A stretch of DNA of 64,000 bases from the NCBI GenBank assembly GCA_964030475.1, contig CAXIPT010000005.1:536132-600131 (forward strand), read 5' to 3'. This document shows positions 12,372 through 22,489 of this stretch, piece after piece (the first letter of the stretch is position 1; each line of letters starts with the position of its first letter). The notes below the pieces were generated by a model. The model was given only the letters and a program-made list of their open reading frames with translations, was not told where the DNA came from and did no database searches. The DNA is from Tethya wilhelma (taxonomy: Eukaryota > Porifera > Demospongiae > Tethyida > Tethyidae). Both the position numbers and the translations under genes were made by a program.

Positions 12372-12777
12372 GTGGATTATAAAAATCAAGAGATTTCTGT
12401 GTATAGCTATCAAATTGAAGGCCCTCTACATGATACTTCAGACTACGTGTATACTGCTGCAGTGCATGCCAAGATTGCTAAGCAGCTTGTATTGTGTTTC
12501 ATAATCTTGTGTTGTCATCTTCACATGCAGGCCCCTCACCCTTGTAGTGAGTACTCTGTGCATGCTTATGACTTTACGTTTCGAGACAAACTGAGCAACC
12601 AAACCATTACATATAGTCGACAAAGCATTCACGATTATGTTACGATTGAGATACCTGGTACCAATACTGAAGGCACGGATGAAGGTGGTATGCTAATACA
12701 ACAGAACCGTGTCTACTCGGTGACCATCATTGCCATTAATAGCGCTGGAAGCACAAATTCAGGAGAAGTGACAGTTT
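12334..12777 (+). CDS. Chimeric exon joining G4 FN3 to the G2 second FN3 half
   Basis: The G4 FN3 exon (GPLADPTNLELA) runs straight through the repeat junction at 12371/12372 into what is intron sequence in G2, and on into the G2 FN3-b exon without a stop. It leaves at the normal phase-1 donor (12778). As assembled, G4 could therefore be spliced on to the G2 TM and tail, giving a protein with two membrane spans and both ends in the cytosol. The open frame may be chance. If the junction is an assembly error, this exon does not exist. Confidence 0.45.
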
Positions 12778-13886
12778 GTAAGTCAGTGTCTGTGGCAGTG
12801 ACATAAAGGCAGTGATTGTTTGGTTATAAGGTCTAAACTTTCATATAACAGTTGACTATAGTGTTAATCATAGAAATACATTTTAATCACAGAAAGCATT
12901 GAAATGCTAATATCACTTATGAGCAACATAACCCCATTTTGTTTCAACATATATACATAATTTACACGCATGCACATTGTTAAATACACTGTGTAGACAC
13001 CACAGGTCTCCAATCATCCTCTGTGGTGTTACAAGCCAACGACACAGCTTCTGTGACTTGTACCTTTGCTGTTGGATCAGATGCTCTTGGTTGTGAAGTC
13101 TCATTCTATGACTCCTCATCAATGGAGCTAATGATGGCTCAGAACATCACTCGTGAACCAACTTCCAATACCGTCACCAAGAATACCCCTCTCACAACGT
13201 GGCTGGAAGGAAGAAATGCTTCCAGCATCACTGTCCTAACAGCAGGGGTGCTAGTAAATGGGTCAGTAACCTCTATTCAAATTGAAGCACAAGTCACGAG
13301 TAAGCCAGCCTTTGCAATGTGAAAATCTTTGATCTTCAAAGTACCTTAAAATTTGCTTTTCTAGTGGCACTACCTGTGCAAAGCAGTACTGAAGAAACTG
13401 TACAAATTGTGACAACTCTTTCAACTATTACACAACCTAATGTGAATTCAGGTATGTGCATTAGCTCTATAATATATTATGTATTGTGCAAAAGTTTCAA
13501 TTTAAGTTGACAATAGACCTAGCATTGTGCATGCATGAAGTTTCACTCTCATTTTACCAATTCAGATTCTTCTGTGTCGACGTCAGTACCAGCTCTCAAC
13601 GAAGAAGACTCTATAGGTAAGTTAGTTTTCTTGTTCTTAGGCATAATATTATGATCATTAACAATATTATGAGATGGTATAACAATTTTGACTCTAACAA
13701 TAAATTGTCCATCAACCGACACAGACATCCTCTACATTGTCATTGGCAGTGTAGCAGGAGTACTGCTGGCCGGCATATGTGTTGTTTCGATATTACTTTT
13801 CCTCGTTTGCTTAAAAAGAAGACAAAGAAAATGTGAGTATATGGATCTAACAAAACAGAAGATTCCAAGATAATATGCATAATAAT
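12372..13886 (+). repeat. 1515-bp exact direct repeat, copy 2
   Basis: Second copy of 3702-5216. It begins in the middle of the G4 FN3 exon and ends just before the intron acceptor of the tail exon at 13918. Exons inside are FN3-b second half 12531-12777, Ig-like 12997-13299, stalks 13365-13451 and 13566-13616, and TM 13725-13832. By phase and content this copy connects properly to the tail exon, so its right flank is the original right flank of G2. Confidence 0.9.
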
Positions 13887-13917
13887 TATATTACCATACT
13901 TATTCTTCCCTATTCAG

Positions 13918-14468
13918 CGTCAGACTTTGTTGGCTCAAGCTGTCAGAATTTGGGCACTCATAATGCTGCGTATGGTGTCCGCACTTGCGCAGATGGAAAA
14001 GATGTATTCATGAATGATCCCTATTATGACGAAATTCATTTGAGCAAACAGAAATTGGACGAAGAATTCAACAAAGTCTATGAAGAGATTCCGGCTGCCA
14101 CAAATGGAGCATTAAGAGATGGCATAGGAAGATCTAGAGCTACCATGCCGAGAGTTGGGCCTACACAACAGGACATGTTGTCAGTGCCCAATCCGATATA
14201 CAATGGCACACTGTCACAGTCCTCGAGTGGTATCCCTCGTGTGCACGAGGCAGGTAGTGCTGTGAGTGTGACTAATCCTGTGTATTCTGGGGCTGGTCGC
14301 ACTGCAGGAGGTAGAGGTGATGGTGGTACACAGATGGTGAAAGATGATAGTGACATGTTTCGACAGATGTTTGTAGATGAGAATGATTGTTATATCGTGA
14401 TGCAACCCAATGGCCGAGCAGTGAACATGCCACGTTCAGGAACTTCTCCATCTCTTGCAAATAATTAA
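13918..14468 (+). CDS. Cytoplasmic tail exon of G2 with paired YxxI motifs and YIVM
   Basis: Acceptor tattcag, phase 1, stop TAA at 14466-14468, AATAAA at about 14530. The tail of about 183 residues contains YDEI and YEEI separated by 14 residues, then NPIYNG, NPVYSG and the distal DENDCYIVMQPNG. Paired YxxI motifs resemble an ITAM (canonical spacing 6-12, so this one is slightly long). pYEEI is the classic Src-family SH2 ligand and pYxxM the classic PI3K p85 SH2 ligand. These are family facts and phosphorylation here is inferred. The exon fits in phase after the TM exon of either repeat copy. Confidence 0.8.
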
Positions 14469-14794
14469 AACAGTACACAATAGAATTCACATCATGTTAT
14501 GCAGGTTTTTTTTAAATATTATAAATGATAATAAATAACTAATAACATGTTATTATGTATCTATTTTTCGTTGTTATCAAGTTGTTTTTGTTGTGTGTAC
14601 GTATACACTGGCAGACGTTTATGTTTTAATAGTTAATTGACTTTTACATTACCGGATCCAGAATGAACCACAATGACGAAATCATTTCCTGCATTCGCGT
14701 TCTTGCGCGTTCTTTCCTCAAAACTGAGCTTTTTACAGAGACGATGTATAGCTGCTGTTAGCAGCTGTGAAGATGGTGATATCTGAGATTTATT
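14469..14794. other. Intergenic region between G2 tail and G5
   Basis: About 325 bases with AATAAA signals near 14530 for the upstream gene. It must contain the G5 promoter. I recognise no other element. Confidence 0.6.
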
Positions 14795-17707
14795 ATGTCT
14801 ATGTTTGCTAGATCTACGTGTGCTTTTGTGTGTCACTGTGTGGCATTCTGCCTGGTGATTCGAAGTCCCAGCATATCGGGTATGTTGACAGCTATAAAAA
14901 TGTTTACTCTTATACTTGACTATTTATGACTGGTATTCACGCATGAATGCTTGTATGTGGGATACTATGCTGAATGAAGACAAAAGGTTTCTGCTTGTCC
15001 TGCATGCTATGAGATATCTTAGACGGCCTCACAAGCTGTCATAAGCTGTAGTGTAGAAGCTACATAAATTTGAGTGTCATGTGATCACACACTCCATTTG
15101 GGCTGTTGACTTATTGCACTTTAATATTTGTACCTTCGATCTGTCAAACTATGTAAACTCTATCCTCCTCCACGTTTGTTTGATTAGCCTCAGAACATGC
15201 TGATGACGTTGTGGTTAGGCCAGACAAGAATTCGACTATTTACATCGGCTCAGATGAAAACGTAACATATACCTGCTCTGTTGAAGAAGGTGCAGTACCC
15301 ATCTGGTCCATTGAATGTCTTCTCGAAGGCTGCATCATTTATCAGCTTCGCACAGACGAACAGAAATATGAATCAGAAGGGTGGCTAGTAATTGATGATG
15401 AGGCAAAAACAAATCAGTCAACTTTGGTTGTGAGAGAGAATGCTATAGGAGAGGAGCTAACTTGAAAATTGTTTGTCAATCTGAATCTCCTGAGAGTTTG
15501 GAGTTATTCCCTACCGTTAGCAAAGACTACTACATTATTACCTTTGGTATGTATGAAGCATAAATTATAATACATTGAGTTGTTGTGCACAGTAAACATG
15601 TATTTTAACATGCACTTGTTCATGTCACTAATCTTAAAATTAATGATGTGTGTTTCTACAGGTCCTCTAAACACCCCAACTAACTTAGAACTATCAATAG
15701 ACTCCAATGGCAATCACATCTTTTCATGGATTCCACTAAGTGTGCCACAAGATGTGACTCTAGTTTGTCACTTAACTGCCATAAACATGTCATCAGAGAC
15801 TACGCTGATTGAGACAAATACAACCGAGAGCTTTGTTGTTGTCCTTGATTCATCAAGCTTACGACCTGACTGCACTGCAGTAATGTTCTCAGTGTATTGT
15901 TTTATCCAGGAGGATGAAAGTGCTAGATCTAATGTGAGCAGAAAGATGGAGAATCTTCCACTCTGTAAGTCAATAGATTTTGCAGTTCTAAAAATTAAAC
16001 ATTCACAAACAGTTTAGTTGTTATTGTTTCATTTTGATAGCTCCTGATGTTAAGCCCTTGGAAGAAAGCATTACGTTTCATTTTAGAGAGAAAGCTGGTC
16101 TATCTTTGGAGATATCATCTAAGGTACAATCTAATTATTGTGTTCTGTTTTGTGGCTATTGTTGGTATTATCTTATGGTGCCACACCTCAAATGTTTCCC
16201 TGCATGGTTTATAAGGAGACATAGAGATAACCACTTACTACATTAGTACTACCAATTTCCATTAGTGGTCATTCTGTTAGATACTTGTTCACATGGTTTC
16301 CATGTGAAGTTAGCCTGAGCAAATAGCTAATATTAGTTCTCAGTGATCAAATTTTATTCTTGCTTCTCTAACACACTCGCATACATTCACTACATGTACA
16401 TGTATTATGTTGTTGATATAGACAGCAAACGTGTGCAGTCCTTCCTATCCAGTGCAGTCATACCGTGTTGTTACCATCGACAACAAGGGCTTGAGGAGTG
16501 TTGTGTCCTTCCCTGCAAGAGGAGATGACAATGGCACTCAGCTGGTCAACTTTACTCTCAACAGCACATCAAATGCTCCATTCTTAGAGTTTGACAGAGT
16601 CCTTAACACGTCTATTATGGCATGTTCGAACGTAACCTGTCATACAACTCGAAACTTTACACAATGTAAGTACAGAATACAGCTATACTGGACCAGATTT
16701 TCCATAAAACAAGAAAACACAATGTCACAATTATGTATTGTGGGATTATACTGTTATTCATGTAGATTCTGCACAAATACAAAACCCTATCGTACAATAT
16801 TCTGATCGGAGTGTAGCATTTGTATGTGATGTACTGGAGTCGACGTCATCCAAGGCTACAGGATGTCTGTTCAATCTCACCACAACTGGTTTGGACGGAA
16901 AAATCATCACTGAACTATTCACAATTCCTCTTACTTCAGAGTCCACACAGCCTAGCCAATGTAGTAATGGCTCCTGCACTATCAGTGATTGTGATGAAAC
17001 ACAGAGTGTTCTCACAAACTACCAGAGCATCAGAGCTTATGCTGTTTTAGAAAGTGGGAGCATCAGTGACTTCAGTCAGCCTGTTGTGCTGATCAATGGT
17101 ACCGATGAATCAAAGTATTCTGAGTGCTTTGAAAGAGAAGGTATACTACAAAAAATTATGTTTGTACCGGCTAAACTAGCTAAATCTAAATATAAGTGAA
17201 ATTATGCATGTTGCAGGCTCTTCTGATAGGATGTCAGTAACTGTTGGTGTGTCAGTAGGAGTAACACTTGGTGTAATTTGTTTGGTAGTACTTGTCATTC
17301 TTATTGTGATACTGCCAATCATCTTAAGGAAATTAAAAGTGAGTATTAAAGTTGTTATTCAATGACATGATAAAGTCTTGTGGTGAATATTATAACCTTC
17401 TACAGTCTGGAGATGAAATTGCAAGAGTGAATGTGTCTAATGTTATTGGTGAGAAAAAACCAATGGCAGACTCTGGTGAAGAAGTTACTGTAAGTCTCCA
17501 TGTTGGCAATCTAAATGCTATAGGTAGACATTGCATGTGATTGTAATAATAATTTATAATCAAGCAACTTAAACTGTGCATACACAGGAACAAATTATGG
17601 TCCCAGTGGAAGTATTTCGTGTTCAAAATGGTGTGGCATATCTTAAGTTGGTGCTTGATGAGAAAAGTCGGAAAAAAATTGGTGATGAAGCACAGCTGCT
17701 GCTATAA
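14795..17707 (+). pseudogene. G5: short-tailed Ig/FN3/Ig receptor with a frameshift in its first Ig
   Basis: Exons: signal peptide 14795-14879; Ig 15188-15546; FN3-a 15662-15964; FN3-b 16041-16123 and 16422-16665; membrane-proximal Ig-like 16766-17140; TM 17217-17338; tail 17406-17489 and 17588-17707. All junction phases fit except the Ig exon, which is 359 nt where the phase pattern requires 357 or 360. After VRENAIGEE the frame hits a stop, and the true frame resumes with NLKIVCQSES. One missing base near 15452-15462 explains this. The rest looks well preserved and is close to G6. The tail has no tyrosine motif and ends with VPVEVFRVQNG and a Leu-Leu-Leu terminus, as in G3. Either a recent pseudogene or one sequencing error. 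Confidence 0.75.
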
Positions 17708-18019
17708 GGCTGACAGTGTAGTATGTCCACTAGAAAAAAAAGGGGAAAAAAAAAACAAAAAACAAAACAAAAAAACAGTAGCTTGGAATGATGTTGTTGC
17801 ATATAAATTACAACGGTTGAAATAATATTATAAGCAATAGTAGTATATATATTATATACTGTACATCCTTTGTTTTGTTAGTTTCTAATGTTAATTAACG
17901 TTTGGCCCTGCCCATCATGCAGTGCTAGAAAACCACAATTTTTTTGATTTCCTGCATAACGGGGTTCTGTCAGTGGGGTTCTAGATCTGTTTTCAGTTCT
18001 GTCAAAAAGGATCTGCGAG

Positions 18020-21000
18020 ATGTCTGAGTTTATGTTTATTAGGTGTGTACTTGTGTGTGGGGCGGTATGCTGGATCATTCAAAGCCTTGTTGTATCAGGT
18101 ACGTAAATATGCTGACAGCTATTAGTATAGAAACACTGTTCACTGCTCTAAATCTTGATCATATCGAATTATACAGGACTGTGTAAGCAATCTAATAGCC
18201 TGCAAATTTGTGCGTGTATACTGCATGCATGCTGAAAGACATAATTTTGAGACAAATTAAAGATCTAGAGTTATCCTTCACTACGTTTATAGTGCTGCTA
18301 GCTGTACAAAAAAATTGCCCTGTACAGTAGCTGGATGAGCATTTACTGTCTAGAGCTGTTGATATGTTATATTGCTGATGCAAATATTATAATTGGTTAT
18401 CTATACTTTTTATTTCCTTATGTTCAACTATGCGAACTTTTGTCCTCCTCCTCTTCTTCCTGCAATAATTATAGCATCAGAACCTGCTGTTCGTGTGTGG
18501 CCAGATCAAAACTTTACTGTGTATGTTGAGTCTGGTCAGAACATTATATATTCGTGCTCTGTTGAAGAAGGAGCACAACCCATTTGGAATGTAAAGTGTA
18601 CTCACACTGGGTGTGTTAGTCTTCAGTTTCGCACGTCTACTGATGGATATGAGAGGTGGTTTGCAATGGAACTTGTGGCTGATAATCAGTCGACTTTGAT
18701 AGTGAGGGAAGAAGCACGGAGAGAAGGAAATTGGGAGATTTTTTGTGTTTCTCATTCACTTAGTGGAATTCAGCTGCTCCCTCCTGTTAGCCACCATTAC
18801 TATATCATGACTTATGGTATGTGTCAATAATTACTAGCTACATTTTGGACACTGCTTTCATCTTCATGTGTATCCCTACAGGTCCATTAGCTGATCTGAC
18901 TAATTTGGAACTAGCCATAGACTCCAATGGTGATCATATCTTTAGATGGATTCCACCAAATGTGCCACAAGATGTGACTCTAGTTTGCCACCTAACTGCC
19001 ATAAACATATCATCAAACACACTACTGATTGAAACGAATACAACAGAAGGCTATGTCACTGTCCTTGACTCGTCAAATTTAACTATAAGACCAGACTGCA
19101 CTGAGGTAATGTTCTCAGTGTATTGTCTAATCCAAGAGGATGAAAATGCTAGAACAAACAGCAGCATAAAGTTGGAAAATATTCCACTTTGTAAGTCCTC
19201 AATTGCAATTATACAGCACTATACTGTCATACACCCACTAGCTATTCACTTTGATTGTCTTTGTTGTTTCATTTTCAGCGCCTGATGTTGGGCCTCTGGA
19301 AGAAAACTTTAAATTTCACTTTAGAGAGCTAGAGAAAGGTGGCTTGTCTTTTCAAATCTTATCAAAGGTAAAAGTCTATGAATATTCTTTTGTGGTACAA
19401 TCTTGGGAAATTTCCCAGGTGATTTCCCTACAAGCCTTTGTAGTTACAGCTGATTGCCATTAGCGGTTTTGCCAGGCATCAGATGTTTGTCCATGTGGTA
19501 TATAATATATGGTACTACTGTGTAACATGTACATAAGTTATAGTTATAGCATGGGTCTCTGTGCTGTATTGGCCCACCCTGGGCCAATACAGCACTGGGC
19601 CCATGCTATAACTGACTTATTGTATATCACTGTTAATGAATAGATAAACTATACAAATCAGAGGAGGTACAACACGCGAGTGTCAATTAACACATTCCAA
19701 TCACATGACCACTATAGTTTGGTATTGGATTTGGTCACGTGCATCTACCATGCTGAGTCAGCAAAAGCATTGAATTGACACTCGTGTGTGTCATACCTCC
19801 TCTGTGTACAAACAGTATACCCAAACAGAGTACAGTACTTGTAAGGCTTTCTGTATGTGAGAATACAGGTACACCTATCTCCTAGGAGATATACAATAAT
19901 GTGTGTAACTACAGGGAATTGCCTTGCAGGCAAATCTGCTAGCATTCAAAAGCAGTGTTGTTGGCAGCTAGCTAGAATCATTGATTCAATGGCGGCAATT
20001 GCTGATAATCATGATCGTTCTGCAAGAGTGGTAACAAGCAGGCAAGCAGTGAGCACTCCAGTGGCTCTCACTGTGTTCTGTGCGCTTGCATGCACATGTC
20101 AGTGACATTGATTGGTAAAGGTTGGCAAATTCAAATGCATAACCTGAACAATTATTGCCAAATTGGCACCGTTTTCATCTGGTTTTATGATGCCTTATAA
20201 TTGGCTGCTGACTTTCACAATTTTTGACATTGCACGATTACATGCCTTGCGCTAAGGCGCTCGGCAACATGAGTGTATTGTTTTCTCAATGATGAATTTT
20301 AGTATGCTTGCTTCTCTTGACACATGCACAAACTTTCACTGTATCACTCCTGTGGCTCTATAGACAGCAAACGTGTGCAGCTCATCCTACCCAGTACAGT
20401 CATACCATGTTGTTATCATTGATGACAGGGGCTTAAAGAATGTTGTGTCCTTCCCTGCAAGAGGAGATGACAATGGCACTCAGCTGGTCAACTTTACTCT
20501 CAACAGCACATCAAATGCTCCATTCTTAGAGATGAACAGGGTACTCAACACTTCCATTATGGCGTGTTCGAGTATAACCTGTCACACAACTCGAAACTTC
20601 ACACAATGTAAGTGTACAATACACTGCTGCATGGTAGATTTATAGACATATCATATTATGACTCAGTATCATTCAGTATTGTGGTTAACTATAATATTAT
20701 GTGTTCTGGAATATGCACCTGCGTGGTTTTAATTGCATTTTTCCTTGTTATACATACAGACTCTGCTCCAGTTCAGCAGCCTCGTATATATTATTCTGAT
20801 CGTAGAGTGGCATTTGTATGTGATGTGCTAGAGTCATCGGAAGCTACAGGCTGTCTCTTCAATCTCACTGCTGTTGGTTTGGATGAAATGATTGTCGTTG
20901 AGACTTTTACCATTCCTGTCACTTCAGAGTCCACACAGCCTAGCCAATGTAGCAATGGCTCCTGCACTACCAGTGGATGTGACGAGACACAGAGTGTTCT

Positions 21001-21206
21001 CACAAATTACCAGAGCATTAGAGCCTACGCTGTCTTACAAAATGGAGTTGTGAGTAACTTCAGTCAGCCTGTTGTGCTTATCAACGGTACCAATGAGACA
21101 GAGTATTCAGAGTGCCTTGAAATAAATGGTATAGCAATGTCATGTTATTTTGTCTGCATTATTAACCCTTGGTGCGCATGCGCAGCAGGGGTTATGGTAG
21201 TCGTTT

Positions 21207-21258
<52 letters not shown>

Positions 21259-22489
21259 CCAACTATATCTCAAGAACGGCAGCTCCAGTCTTCAAAAGCG
21301 GCATACCAAGGTAAAATAATCGAGATTATCTAAAAAAATTACACAAAGAATTCAACAAAAGCGTGTAGTTCCTGAGATATGAAGCTTTTCAGCCTCTTTG
21401 AGCGCTAAGCTTCGAGGCCACACCCATAATTTTGGGGGACGAGCCTGAGCGAGCTTCATAGTATAGACAGTAGAAGCTTAGCTACTAACATGAAATGGCC
21501 TGAGGTCCTTTTAAAAAGCAACAAAAGCCTATAGTTTCTGAAATCTGAGGCTTTTCAGGCTATCTGAGCTAAGCTTCGAGGCCACACCCATTCATCCTGT
21601 TAAAATTTTGGGGCAAGCATGAGGGGCGAGCCTGAGCGAGTCCCATAGCATAGCTGCAGACTAGCTTATTGATACACACTCATCCAACTACATTATACAG
21701 AAATAACAATATAATACTAGACTACACAACAAACTACTATAATATATCAAATACCATCAAAATACTTATAAGATTCAGTATGTACCCCGCACCAAGGGTT
21801 ATGCACCTTGGTGCCTTCATTCTATTATGTTCTTATTTTTGTAACACCAAATAGCAAAAGTAATACTGCAGGAATTGTAGGTGGATCACTTGGAGGTGTG
21901 ATTGTAATTGTACTAGTGGTATCTGCATTCGTAATAATCATCATTTTCAAGCTTAAATTCAAGAAATCTAAAGTAAGTTTGGACTACATGAAAAGTTGCC
22001 TATTGTGACACTGATTCTGTGTTTCTGTGCAGTCATATGCTGATATGGAAATGTCTATGGATGAGCAGGGAAAACCTAATTTGAAAGTAACTGTTGTTGA
22101 TTCCAATAACGACTATGTGGATGTACCAGAGTTTACACCAGATCCCCAACCTAGTCCAGCTGGCCAGACTGTTAGCATGGGGCGCCAACCTGAGTCTGAT
22201 GGTGAGGGTAATGATTATTATGATGGACCCCAAATCAAAGCTGATGAAGCCAAGGCAAGCAAGATTTTAATTATACAGTACATTTTGATACACCTTGATA
22301 ATTTCATGGTAATTATTGAATGGGCTCTGCATACAAAGATCCATCTTGCAAAAAATTAATCGTACTTCCTATTTTCATGTGCAGACACCACTCCTAGGCT
22401 ACAGTTTTACAGTGACCCAGGGGGAGGGTGGTAAGCTTTGTATTGAAGTACGAATCCCCAACAAAAAAAGAGAAACAGCTACACACTGA
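18020..22489 (+). CDS. G6: short-tailed Ig/FN3/Ig receptor
   Basis: Exons: signal peptide 18020-18098 (core CVLVCGAVCWIIQSLVVS); Ig 18475-18816; FN3-a 18882-19190; FN3-b 19279-19367 and 20364-20607; membrane-proximal Ig-like 20760-21128; TM about 21855-21972; tail 22033-22253 and 22385-22489. Phases fit up to 21128. The next exon, as I can place its acceptor (atag at 21851-21854), enters one base out of phase. This sits just after an inserted inverted-repeat element, so the splice site may have moved. The TM core is VIVIVLVVSAFVIIIIF. The tail has YADMEM, DYVDVPEF and DYYDGP. The last intron appears to use a GC donor (AAG|gcaagc at 22254). The Ig domain is nearly the same as in G4. Confidence 0.7.
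19549..19803. repeat. Nested hairpins in a G6 intron
   Basis: A near-perfect palindrome at about 19549-19608 (AGCATGGGTCTCTGTGCTG, short loop, then the complement ending CCCATGCT) is followed by a second inverted pair. That pair is CAGAGGAGGTA at about 19660 with its complement TACCTCCTCTG at 19794-19803, and inside it CGAGTGTCAATT with AATTGACACTCG. Probably nested foldback transposons. No coding potential. Confidence 0.65.
21164..21800. mobile_element. 637-bp inverted-repeat element upstream of the G6 TM exon
   Basis: Exact 12-bp inverted ends AACCCTTGGTGC (21164-21175) and GCACCAAGGGTT (21789-21800). Inside are a (TG)n run at 21211-21256 and two imperfect direct repeats of about 80 bases sharing GCTAAGCTTCGAGGCCACACCCAT (about 21405 and 21570). 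Absent from the equivalent introns of G3 and G5, so inserted in G6 alone. Confidence 0.65.

Noticed and set aside
19745..20105. Open frames in the G6 intron
   Set aside because: They lie in inverted-repeat element sequence between two FN3-b exons that join in phase without them.
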